From contig JAJZDR010000027.1 of the NCBI GenBank assembly GCA_021805885.1, positions 1-6,274 of the forward strand: a DNA stretch of 6,274 bases. The letters run 5' to 3'. The notes beneath the pieces are model-generated. The model worked only from the letters and a program-made list of their open reading frames with translations. It had not been told where the DNA came from and searched no databases. The DNA is from a bacterium (GTDB taxonomy: Bacteria; Patescibacteria; Dojkabacteria; JAKAPS01; JAJZLI01). The position numbers were made by a program, and so were the translations under genes. Below are positions 1 through 5,299 of the stretch, in pieces. Every line of letters begins with the position of its first letter. The stretch's first letter is position 1.

Positions 1-69
1 CACAATGAATATGCAGATATTATGCAAGATGAAAAGATAAAATTATTTAAAAAAATATTTAAATTATGA
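1..69 (+). CDS. 3' end of an unidentified gene, convergent with dnaG
   Basis: An open frame enters from the left edge and encodes 22 residues before a TGA at 67-69. It ends in a basic, hydrophobic, probably helical stretch (MQDEKIKLFKKIFKL). Too little is visible to name a family. It faces dnaG tail to tail across a 97-bp gap. Codons 7 to 22 lie inside the inverted repeat and are identical to the fragment at the right edge of the window. A TAG follows in frame four codons after the TGA. Whether this is a true gene end rather than chance reading is not certain, but the frame is open from the first base and the repeated copy keeps it. Confidence 0.45.
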   Translation, partial: HNEYADIMQDEKIKLFKKIFKL

Positions 70-117
70 TTACTTGATTCTTAGTATTTCAGTATATAAA
101 TTGGATTAGAAAATACT
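19..117 (+). repeat. left arm of a 99-bp perfect terminal inverted repeat
   Basis: Positions 19-117 are the exact reverse complement of 6176-6274, with no mismatch over 99 bp. Beyond 117 the match becomes imperfect: roughly 118-134 align to 6158-6175 with one single-base gap and four mismatches. The arm contains the last 16 codons and stop of the partial gene at the left edge plus about 48 bp of intergenic sequence. The right copy is cut by the window edge, so the repeat may be longer. I see no transposase, integrase or recombination-site motif in it. Confidence 0.95.
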
Positions 118-166
118 TGATATAGATACTGAATATTGGGAATTAATAAATATTTTAGTTGGTATA

Positions 167-1903
167 TTATTGTATATACTCTGAAGATAGTCTCCCTATT
201 TTTTTGAGTATTCTCTGGTTTTCTTTAGTGTCATTTTTTAGCTGACTTTTTAGATCTTTTATTGTATCTTTTATATATTTATTTTTGATTATCTTCACTA
301 TGTTTGAAAAGTCATTCTCTATTTTCTTAGAATCATCATTCATTATATATTCCTGACTAACAGACCTTTGTATACTCATGTCAATTGTATCCATGTCTTT
401 TTTAAAATCATTCAAAATTAGATGTTCATAAATTTTTTTTGAATAAGGATCTTTTAAATAGTCCGATTTAATATTTAAAATTGCTAAATCTCTAAATTCT
501 GGATAATTAATTATTATATATAAAAAATAAATCTCAATATTTTTATTGATACGAGTTTTGTTGGATTCTATTTCTAGATTATTTGAAGGATCTTTTCTAG
601 TAGTTTTTTTAATATATTGATCTATAATTTCAAAACTAAGATCAAGTCTTTTTGAAAGTTCTGATACAAAGAAACTTTTTTTTATAGCATTAGGTATGCT
701 ATCTAAAGCATCTGATATATTCTCAACGACGGCAATTTTCCCCTTATAGCTATTAATATTATTATTAGAGATTTCATAATCTATTATGAAGGATAGGTAG
801 TCTTTTGCTTCATTTACTGCTAACTCCCATTTTTCTCTTCCATATTTTAATATATATTCATCAATATCTTTGGTTCTTCTAAGATCAACTACCATAGTAT
901 TAAAATTTCCATTCTCTGCAAGTTTAGCACTTTTTCTTAGTGCTCCATACCCTGCTTTATCAGAGTCAAAAGCGAAATATATATTATTAGTAAACCTTTT
1001 TAACATATTCAAATGATTTTCTGTTATTGCAGTTCCTTGAATACCCACTATATTTAAAATTCCATTTTGATTAGATTGTATAACATCTATATTTCCTTCT
1101 GTAATAATTACAAAATCTTTTTTTGAAATATGGTTTTTTGCAATATCAATTCCATATAGTACTTCGCTTTTTTTAAAAACCTCTGTTTCTGGTGAATTTA
1201 AGTATTTTGGTATAGTTCTATCGTCAATTGCTCTTGAGGTAAAACCTATTATATTACTTTTTATATTAGATATAGGAAATACTATTCTGTTTTGGAATTT
1301 ATCATGTAGTAATGTTTGACTATCATTATTTTTTTGGTCCAGACCATTTGGATCTATATTCTTTGTAAATCCATATTTTATTGCTAATTCTCTAGAGATT
1401 CCTTTAGATTTTAAGAATCGTGTTAAACTATCACCTTTTGGGTTATATCCAATTTTAAAAGTCTTGACACTTTCTTTATTTATGAATCTTTTTTGTAAGT
1501 ATGAAATTGCAGACTTATTTTTCAATAGTTCTGATTGGAAGAAGCTTATAACTAAGGTATTAACTCTTAAAATATCAAGTTTATTTGATCTAAAACCTTT
1601 ATCTTGATCATATTTCTTTTCTATTTTTATTCCTGCCCTTTTTGCTAAGATCTCTATAGCCTCATTAAAGTCAACATTCTCTATTTTTTCAATAAATGTT
1701 ATTACATCTCCAGATTCTTGGCAACCAAAACAATGAAAAAATTGAAAATCTTCATTGATTGAGAAAGATGGAGTTTTTTCTTGATGGAATGGACATAATG
1801 CAAAGTATGATCTGCTTGCCTTTTTTAAGCTTAAATGCTCAGATGCAACATCAACAATATTAATCCTCTCTTTAATTGCATTTATCTGATCTTTATCTAA
1901 CAT
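167..1903 (-). CDS. dnaG: DNA primase
   Basis: This is bacterial DnaG primase (578 residues; E. coli DnaG is 581), which makes the RNA primers for replication together with the replicative helicase. The N-terminal CHC2 zinc ribbon is complete: C37-x2-H40-x17-C58-x2-C61, within CPFHQEKTPSF and HCFGC. The RNA polymerase core follows with its basic motif (RIVFPI around 206-211, then IIGFTSRA). The TOPRIM fold has the catalytic acidic motif EGNID (E269, D273), GTAIT near 290-294, and the metal-binding DSDKAG (D313, D315). The KDIDEY stretch near 345-350 matches the conserved region after it. Residues from about 450 to 578 are the divergent helical helicase-binding domain. The start at 1903 gives the usual N-terminus leading into the zinc ribbon. 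It has no Shine-Dalgarno, and its -10 box lies only 7 bp upstream, which suggests a leaderless mRNA. The gene diverges from the membrane protein gene and ribosomal operon. No clear intrinsic terminator follows it. Confidence 0.97.
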   Translation of the reverse strand: MLDKDQINAIKERINIVDVASEHLSLKKASRSYFALCPFHQEKTPSFSINEDFQFFHCFGCQESGDVITFIEKIENVDFNEAIEILAKRAGIKIEKKYDQDKGFRSNKLDILRVNTLVISFFQSELLKNKSAISYLQKRFINKESVKTFKIGYNPKGDSLTRFLKSKGISRELAIKYGFTKNIDPNGLDQKNNDSQTLLHDKFQNRIVFPISNIKSNIIGFTSRAIDDRTIPKYLNSPETEVFKKSEVLYGIDIAKNHISKKDFVIITEGNIDVIQSNQNGILNIVGIQGTAITENHLNMLKRFTNNIYFAFDSDKAGYGALRKSAKLAENGNFNTMVVDLRRTKDIDEYILKYGREKWELAVNEAKDYLSFIIDYEISNNNINSYKGKIAVVENISDALDSIPNAIKKSFFVSELSKRLDLSFEIIDQYIKKTTRKDPSNNLEIESNKTRINKNIEIYFLYIIINYPEFRDLAILNIKSDYLKDPYSKKIYEHLILNDFKKDMDTIDMSIQRSVSQEYIMNDDSKKIENDFSNIVKIIKNKYIKDTIKDLKSQLKNDTKENQRILKKIGRLSSEYIQ

Positions 1904-1910
1904 AATTTCA

Positions 1911-1919
1911 ATTATATCA
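1911..1919 (-). promoter_or_regulatory. extended -10 promoter of dnaG, likely leaderless
   Basis: Read on the minus strand, this is TGATATAAT: a perfect TATAAT preceded by the TGn extension. No good -35 hexamer stands at the right distance, which the extended -10 can compensate for. Seven bases separate the -10 box from the dnaG ATG, so a start site at the normal distance falls on or next to the A of the ATG. Confidence 0.6.
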
Positions 1920-1930
1920 TAAAGATATAA
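1912..1930. promoter_or_regulatory. 7-bp inverted repeat over the dnaG -10 region
   Basis: TTATATC (1912-1918) and GATATAA (1924-1930) are perfect inverted arms around a 5-base spacer. They cover the dnaG -10 element. An operator role is inferred only from position; AT-rich DNA produces such dyads by chance fairly often. Confidence 0.3.
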
Positions 1931-1936
1931 CCAATT

Positions 1937-1964
1937 TTGAACCCATAGAATTCTATGATATACT
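1937..1964 (+). promoter_or_regulatory. promoter of the small membrane protein gene
   Basis: TTGAAC (-35, 1937-1942) and TATACT (-10, 1959-1964) are separated by 16 bp. TG at 1956-1957 forms an extended -10 (TGATATACT). The predicted start near 1971 gives a leader of about 67 bases, which begins with a small hairpin. The promoter is back to back with that of dnaG. Confidence 0.6.
1944..1957. promoter_or_regulatory. 14-bp perfect palindrome in the promoter spacer (candidate operator)
   Basis: CATAGAATTCTATG is its own reverse complement. It fills the spacer between the -35 and -10 boxes of the plus-strand promoter and lies about 30 bp from the centre of the dyad over the dnaG -10. This is a typical place for a repressor to block one or both divergent promoters. 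No regulator gene is visible in the window, so the role is inferred. Confidence 0.4.
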
Positions 1965-1971
1965 CCATTTT

Positions 1972-2015
1972 AGGAGAAATCCTGATGTAGGCAAAGAAGA
2001 CAAATTTTTGTTTTC
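1972..2015 (+). promoter_or_regulatory. structured 5' leader with two hairpins
   Basis: The predicted leader of the small membrane protein mRNA begins with AGGA-GAAA-TCCT (1972-1983), a 4-bp stem closed by a GNRA-type tetraloop. A second hairpin at 1996-2015 has an 8-bp stem with one G-U pair and a 4-base loop. TCCT at 1980-1983 could instead pair with the AGGA inside the Shine-Dalgarno at 2028-2031, so an alternative fold is possible. It matches no riboswitch family that I recognise. Confidence 0.3.
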
Positions 2016-2025
2016 AACCTCTCTA

Positions 2026-2032
2026 AAAGGAG
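2026..2032 (+). promoter_or_regulatory. strong Shine-Dalgarno deciding the start at 2038
   Basis: AAAGGAG is complementary to the 3' end of bacterial 16S rRNA and sits 5 bases before the ATG at 2038. It is the only strong upstream Shine-Dalgarno in the window; the ribosomal operon and dnaG mostly lack one. Confidence 0.8.
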
Positions 2033-2037
2033 ATTAG

Positions 2038-2238
2038 ATGGTCATTAAGTTCGTGTACTATGTCAGATTTGCTGTTAGTTATTGGATGATCCCTCTGTTT
2101 GGAATAGCAGGAGCAGTGATAAGTGGTCAAATATTCAAGGCAGAAATCTTTATAGTAATAACATCTACTATGACTGGTATAGTTTTAGGTTATATATTAA
2201 CTGAAGCGATGAGGATGAGAATCTCCAGGGAACATTGA
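2038..2238 (+). CDS. small two-helix membrane protein of unknown function
   Basis: This gene encodes 66 residues, and I do not recognise the family. Two hydrophobic segments are visible: about residues 11-31 (FAVSYWMIPLFGIAGAVISG) and about 36-57 (rich in I, V, L, T and G). A short loop with K34 and E36 joins them. Positive charges at both ends (K4 and R10; R59, R61, R64) suggest a hairpin with both termini in the cytoplasm. There is no signal-peptide cleavage pattern or catalytic motif. A strong Shine-Dalgarno 5 bases upstream, a credible promoter and a following hairpin support it as a real gene. It stops with TGA, whereas every core gene here uses TAA or TAG; TAG follows in frame two codons later. 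It lies between dnaG and infA as its own short transcription unit, since infA has a separate promoter. Confidence 0.75.
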   Translation: MVIKFVYYVRFAVSYWMIPLFGIAGAVISGQIFKAEIFIVITSTMTGIVLGYILTEAMRMRISREH

Positions 2239-2257
2239 CCGTTATAGTCTCTTTTCT

Positions 2258-2304
2258 CGGGTCTGAGGTCTTTTTTGTTTAAAAACAATCAAGACCTCAG
2301 CCCG
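2258..2304 (+). terminator. long GC-rich hairpin, probable transcript end without U-tract
   Basis: Positions 2258-2272 pair with 2291-2304 in a 14-bp stem with one bulged T at 2262 (CGGG-CTGAGGTCTT against its complement). An inner AT stem (TTGTT with AACAA) can extend it. It starts 19 bases after the membrane protein stop codon and ends 18 bases before the infA promoter. It is far more GC-rich than its surroundings. No T-run follows on either strand (the T6 at 2271-2276 begins within the stem arm and runs into the loop), so it is not a classical intrinsic terminator. It could be a terminator variant, an mRNA-stabilising 3' end or part of a small RNA. Confidence 0.5.
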
Positions 2305-2322
2305 CAACCGTGAATTTGTATG

Positions 2323-2351
2323 TTGCACACTTAATATTTCTCTGTTATAAT
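2323..2351 (+). promoter_or_regulatory. near-consensus promoter of the ribosomal protein operon
   Basis: TTGCAC (-35, 2323-2328) and a perfect TATAAT (-10, 2346-2351) are spaced by exactly 17 bp, and TG at 2343-2344 makes an extended -10 (TGTTATAAT). The predicted start near 2358 gives a leader of about 22 bases, T-rich and without a Shine-Dalgarno. This is the best promoter in the window, as expected for a ribosomal protein operon. It shows that the operon starts at infA rather than continuing from genes upstream. Confidence 0.85.
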
Positions 2352-2379
2352 ATTTCTTGTGTTTTTAAAATAATGTTTT

Positions 2380-2619
2380 ATGGAAGGAGTCCAAACTCAG
2401 GGTAAAGATAAGAAAGATAAAATAGATTTTAATGGTGCTGTTAAAGAAGCATATCCAGATTTATCTTTTAAAGTAGAACTTGAAAACGGAAAAGAGGTTT
2501 TTGCGTACCTTTCTGGTAAGATGAAAATGCACTATATAAAGATATTGGTGGGGGATAAAGTTAAGGTTGAAATCTCAAAATACGATTTAAAAAGAGGTAG
2601 AATAATTTATAGATATTAA
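2380..2619 (+). CDS. infA: translation initiation factor IF-1
   Basis: IF-1 binds the A site of the 30S subunit during initiation. The 79-residue product is one OB-fold S1-type domain with the family landmarks: [11 protein letters not shown] (about 30-40), [14 protein letters not shown] (43-56), GDKVKVE and the C-terminal [12 protein letters not shown] (68-79). The family is usually about 72 residues; here the extra length is a polar, lysine-rich N-terminus (residues 2-14). ATG 2380 is the only usable start: TAA stands in frame 7 bases upstream, and no ATG, GTG or TTG follows before the conserved region. No Shine-Dalgarno precedes it, yet AAGGAG lies just inside the gene at 2384-2389. It is the first gene of the operon and ends 4 bases before rpmJ. 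Confidence 0.96.
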   Translation: MEGVQTQGKDKKDKIDFNGAVKEAYPDLSFKVELENGKEVFAYLSGKMKMHYIKILVGDKVKVEISKYDLKRGRIIYRY

Positions 2620-2623
2620 AATT

Positions 2624-2740
2624 ATGAAGGTTAGATCTTCTGTAAAAAAAATATGTAAAAGTTGCTATGTCGTAAAAAGACAAAGAATACTTTTTGTATA
2701 TTGTAAAAGGTCTCCTAAACATAAACAAAGGCAAGGATAA
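2624..2740 (+). CDS. rpmJ: large subunit ribosomal protein bL36
   Basis: This gene encodes 38 residues, the normal full length. The product is the zinc-ribbon protein L36, which binds 23S rRNA in the 50S subunit. The zinc ligands are all present as C11-x2-C14-x12-C27-x5-H33, and the ends match the family ([11 protein letters not shown] at the start, PKHKQRQG at the end). This is the zinc-binding form, not the cysteine-free paralogue. It sits in its classical place between infA (4-base gap) and rpsM (3-base gap). Its last codons contain AAGGA (2733-2737), which probably acts as a weak Shine-Dalgarno for rpsM. Confidence 0.96.
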   Translation: MKVRSSVKKICKSCYVVKRQRILFVYCKRSPKHKQRQG

Positions 2741-2743
2741 TAT

Positions 2744-3145
2744 ATGGCACAAACACAAGTAAGAATTGCAGGTGTTGAATTACCTGTAAAAAAAAGAATA
2801 GAAATAAGCCTTACAAGTATATTTGGAGTAGGAGTTTCTGTATCTAGAAAAATACTTGAAAGAGCAAGAATAAGTGTTGATAAAAGGACGTATGATTTAA
2901 CAGATGATGAAATAGCAAGAATAAGGTCTGTTATAGAAGGAGGAGATGTTTTAGTAGAAGGAAATCTAAGACAAAAAGTATATCAAGATATAAAAAGATT
3001 AAGAGATATACGTTCTTATAGAGGTATTAGACATAAAATTGGATTACCTGTAAGAGGTCAACGTACTAGGCATAATGCTCGTACAAGGAAAGGTAAGGTT
3101 AGGGTTGCAGTCGGAGGTTTAAATAAAAAAATAGATAAGAAATAA
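2744..3145 (+). CDS. rpsM: small subunit ribosomal protein uS13
   Basis: The product (133 residues) sits in the head of the 30S subunit, contacts 16S rRNA and the P-site tRNA, and bridges to the 50S subunit. It starts with the typical [20 protein letters not shown] (about 8-27), followed by the helix-two-turn-helix body. Then comes the highly conserved [20 protein letters not shown] (92-111) and the basic NARTRKG tail that reaches the tRNA. An AAGG sits 7 bases before the ATG, in the end of rpmJ. Length and motifs are ordinary; the tail beyond ARTRKG is extended by about 16 mostly basic or small residues. It ends 1 base before rpsK. Confidence 0.97.
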   Translation: MAQTQVRIAGVELPVKKRIEISLTSIFGVGVSVSRKILERARISVDKRTYDLTDDEIARIRSVIEGGDVLVEGNLRQKVYQDIKRLRDIRSYRGIRHKIGLPVRGQRTRHNARTRKGKVRVAVGGLNKKIDKK

Positions 3146-3146
3146 T

Positions 3147-3527
3147 ATGGCAGAAAAAAGAGTTAAAAAAGAGAAAGTTAGAATAACAAAAGGCAGAGCT
3201 TATGTTGCTTCTACTTTTAATAATACTATTGTTACCCTGACTGATATATCTGGTAATGTTCTTGCATCGTCATCTGCAGGGGTAGTAGGATTTAAAGGTG
3301 CTCGTAAGAGTACACCTTTTGCAGCATCTAGAGTAGCAGAAGATGCAGTGTTGAAATCTCAAAAATATGGATTGTCTGATGTAGATGTATTTATATCTGG
3401 ACCAGGTATGGGTAGACAAATGGCTGTAAAAAGTTTAAAATCATCTGGACTTAAAATATTATCTTTATCTGATATAACTCCTATTCCACATAATGGGTGT
3501 AGGGCTAAGAAACAACCTAGAAAATAA
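3147..3527 (+). CDS. rpsK: small subunit ribosomal protein uS11
   Basis: uS11 (126 residues) forms the 30S platform next to the Shine-Dalgarno/anti-Shine-Dalgarno helix. Conserved blocks are STFNNTIVTLTDISGN (22-37), GFKGARKSTPFAA (48-60), ISGPGMGRQMAVKSL (83-97) and SLSDITPIPHNGCRAKKQPR (106-125). The N at 116 followed by G is the position where E. coli S11 is known to form an isoaspartate. The lysine-rich N-terminus (residues 4-16) precedes the core, as usual. The ATG follows the rpsM stop after one base and has no Shine-Dalgarno (AGAAATAAT precedes it), so translational coupling is likely. Confidence 0.97.
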   Translation: MAEKRVKKEKVRITKGRAYVASTFNNTIVTLTDISGNVLASSSAGVVGFKGARKSTPFAASRVAEDAVLKSQKYGLSDVDVFISGPGMGRQMAVKSLKSSGLKILSLSDITPIPHNGCRAKKQPRK

Positions 3528-3530
3528 ATT

Positions 3531-4151
3531 ATGGCAAAATATACTGAATCAAAATGTAAACAATGTTTAAGAGAACACCAGAAGCTCTATTTAAAAGGTT
3601 CTAAGTGTTATACCTCTAAATGCCCTTTTTTAAGAAGAAATGGTGCATTACCTGGATCTAATAGGTTCTCTTACAAAAGGCAGTCAAATTTTGCTATACA
3701 ATTTAGAGAAAAACAAAAGATTAAAAGAATGTATGGAGTATTAGAGAAACAATTTAGGAGATATTATGGTATAGCTCTTCAGAAAAAAGGTGATACTGGA
3801 TTAACACTTCTACAAGTTTTGGAAAGGAGATTTGATAATGTAGTTTTCAGGATGGGGTATGCTCCAAACAGAGCTACGGCAAGACAATTGGTTACTCATG
3901 GGCACTTTACCATTAATGGAAGGTCAAATAATATCCCTTCAACACTTCTTAATACTAATGATGTAGTAGAGTTGAAGATAAAAAGTGAAAGTATGGAATT
4001 TTTTAAAGATCCTCTAAAAGGAGTTGAAGCAAATATACCAGGTTGGATTAGTATATCCAAAAATAAAGCTACAATTGAATCTCTACCTGAAAAAGATTTT
4101 TTTGATCCAAGCATTCAACCTAGTCTTGTGGTAGAATACTATTCTAGATAA
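3531..4151 (+). CDS. rpsD: small subunit ribosomal protein uS4, zinc-binding form
   Basis: uS4 (206 residues) is a primary 16S rRNA binder that starts 30S assembly. The N-terminus carries a complete zinc finger, C9-x2-C12-x13-C26-x4-C31, the pattern known from Thermus S4. The central S4 RNA-binding domain spans about residues 93-160, with LLQVLERRFDNVVFRMGYAP and ATARQLVTHGHFTING. In many bacteria S4 represses the alpha operon at the translational level. Its place here, between rpsK and rpoA, allows that, but I see no pseudoknot that I could assign as its target. The start is 3 bases after rpsK, in AAATTATG, with no Shine-Dalgarno. The last codons contain a 15-base dyad (4132-4146). Confidence 0.97.
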   Translation: MAKYTESKCKQCLREHQKLYLKGSKCYTSKCPFLRRNGALPGSNRFSYKRQSNFAIQFREKQKIKRMYGVLEKQFRRYYGIALQKKGDTGLTLLQVLERRFDNVVFRMGYAPNRATARQLVTHGHFTINGRSNNIPSTLLNTNDVVELKIKSESMEFFKDPLKGVEANIPGWISISKNKATIESLPEKDFFDPSIQPSLVVEYYSR

Positions 4152-4168
4152 TATTATTATTTAAAGTT

Positions 4169-4978
4169 ATGATTAATATAGATTTGCAAAAAATAAAAAC
4201 ATTAGAAGAGAATGATTTTTATGGAAAATATTCAATATCCCCATTGAATAAAGGTTACGGATATACTGTTGGGAACACATTAAGGAGAATTTTACTTTCA
4301 TCTTTAAGAGGAGCTGCAGTTACGTCAATAAAAATTGATAATATAAACCATGAATACTCTACTATTGATGGAGTTCATGAAGATGTGATGAATATAATTT
4401 TAAATGTAAAAAATCTAAAATTAATATCAAGATCTGAAGAACCTCAAACAGTGACAATAACTGCTTCTGGGGAGAAAATTGTTAGGGCTTCGGATATAGA
4501 TGTTACTGATAGTATTGAAGTAAGGAATCCAGAACAAATTGTTGCAACACTATCTGACCCAAAAGCTAAGCTTTCAATAGAACTTGTAATTGAGAATTCA
4601 TATGGATATCGCCTTTTGGATAACTCTAAAAGGAATTATGCTGGAATTATTCCTATAGATGCTGATTTCTCTCCTGTTTCAAGGGTAAATTTCACAATAA
4701 CTAATACTAGGGTAGGAGATGAGACTGATCTAGATGAAATAATACTTGAAATATATACTAAATCTATAAGTCCTAGCGTTGCTCTAAAGGCTGCTTTAAT
4801 AGAAGCACATTTAGTATTTAACCAATTAAACTCTGAATTTGAACCTGTAAGTGTGGAAAAGGAAATAAAAAAGACTAAAGTAAAACCTGAAAAACCTACT
4901 AAAAAGGTTGTTTCAAAGAAGACTGTTTTAAAGAAAGACCAAGATGAGACACCTAAAAAAAGTAAAAAAACTAAATAA
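4169..4978 (+). CDS. rpoA: RNA polymerase alpha subunit lacking the C-terminal domain
   Basis: The product (269 residues; the family is usually about 310-330) contains the alpha assembly domain that dimerises and recruits the beta subunits. Landmarks are GYTVGNTLRRILLSSLRGAA (31-50), EYSTIDGVHEDVMNII (62-77), DADFSPVSRVNFTI (164-177) with TRVG following, and SVALKAALIEAHLVF (203-217). The domain ends near residue 228. What follows is about 40 residues rich in K, T, P and E. It shows no trace of the C-terminal helix-hairpin-helix domain (normally containing an LSVRSxNCL-like helix), which binds UP elements and activators. The other frames after the stop encode L17, so this is not a recent frameshift. 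The gene overlaps rplQ by 35 bp. ATG 4169 follows rpsD by 17 bp without a Shine-Dalgarno. Confidence 0.96.
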   Translation: MINIDLQKIKTLEENDFYGKYSISPLNKGYGYTVGNTLRRILLSSLRGAAVTSIKIDNINHEYSTIDGVHEDVMNIILNVKNLKLISRSEEPQTVTITASGEKIVRASDIDVTDSIEVRNPEQIVATLSDPKAKLSIELVIENSYGYRLLDNSKRNYAGIIPIDADFSPVSRVNFTITNTRVGDETDLDEIILEIYTKSISPSVALKAALIEAHLVFNQLNSEFEPVSVEKEIKKTKVKPEKPTKKVVSKKTVLKKDQDETPKKSKKTK

Positions 4979-5297
4979 GGTAAAAGGTCACAGAGATCTA
5001 ATGCTGAAAAACCTTGCTGCTTCTATTATTCAGTATGAAGAAGTAGAAACTACAGAAGCTAAAGCAAAAGCGGTATCTTCTTTTGTAGACAAAATTATAT
5101 CTATGGGGAAGCCAGGAGATCTTAATGCTAGAAGGAGGCTTTACGAAACACTTCCAACTAAAATTGCTGCAAATAAGGTTTTAGAGGTTTTAAATGATAG
5201 GTATAAGGATAGAAATTCTGGTTTTACATCTATTGTTCATATAGGAGTAAGGAAAGGAGATAACTCCAGAATGGTCAAAATTAAATTAATAAGTTAG
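4944..5297 (+). CDS. rplQ: large subunit ribosomal protein bL17
   Basis: bL17 (117 residues) binds 23S rRNA near the peptide exit region of the 50S subunit. The start MRHLKKVKKLNKVKGHRDLM resembles the canonical basic MRHRKxGxKLxRxxxHRxAL opening, and LKNLAASII (21-29) and ETTEAKAKAV (35-44) follow as in the family. This N-terminus fixes the start at 4944 although it lies 35 bp inside rpoA in another frame. The C-terminal half (RYKDRNSGFTSIVHIGVRKG) ends in the typical RMVKIKLI. No good Shine-Dalgarno is visible (AAAGACCAAG precedes the ATG), so translation probably depends on ribosomes finishing rpoA. It stops with TAG, 2 bases before rplM. Confidence 0.96.
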   Translation: MRHLKKVKKLNKVKGHRDLMLKNLAASIIQYEEVETTEAKAKAVSSFVDKIISMGKPGDLNARRRLYETLPTKIAANKVLEVLNDRYKDRNSGFTSIVHIGVRKGDNSRMVKIKLIS

Positions 5298-5299
5298 AT

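Noticed and set aside
67..2238. TGA read as glycine, as in some Patescibacteria
   Set aside because: TGA occurs only as the terminal codon of the small membrane protein and the edge fragment. About two thousand core codons contain no in-frame TGA, while GGN codons are used normally. TAG follows each TGA closely, so a hidden extension would be trivial.
2561..2758. 65-codon open frame on the minus strand
   Set aside because: It lies across the ends of infA, all of rpmJ and the start of rpsM, which are certain genes; its sequence is a low-complexity F/Y/L-rich antisense reading with no ribosome binding site.
3896..4114. 72-codon open frame on the minus strand
   Set aside because: It is entirely antisense to rpsD, has no promoter or ribosome binding site and resembles no family.
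4126..4154. Internal promoter before rpoA (TTGTGG, 17 bp, TAATAT)
   Set aside because: The -10 matches consensus at only four positions, and such matches are expected by chance in this base composition.
4979..5297. Possible frameshift hiding the alpha C-terminal domain downstream of rpoA
   Set aside because: The following sequence encodes a normal L17 from its first residue, and I see no helix-hairpin-helix motif in the other frames, so the domain is absent rather than frameshifted.
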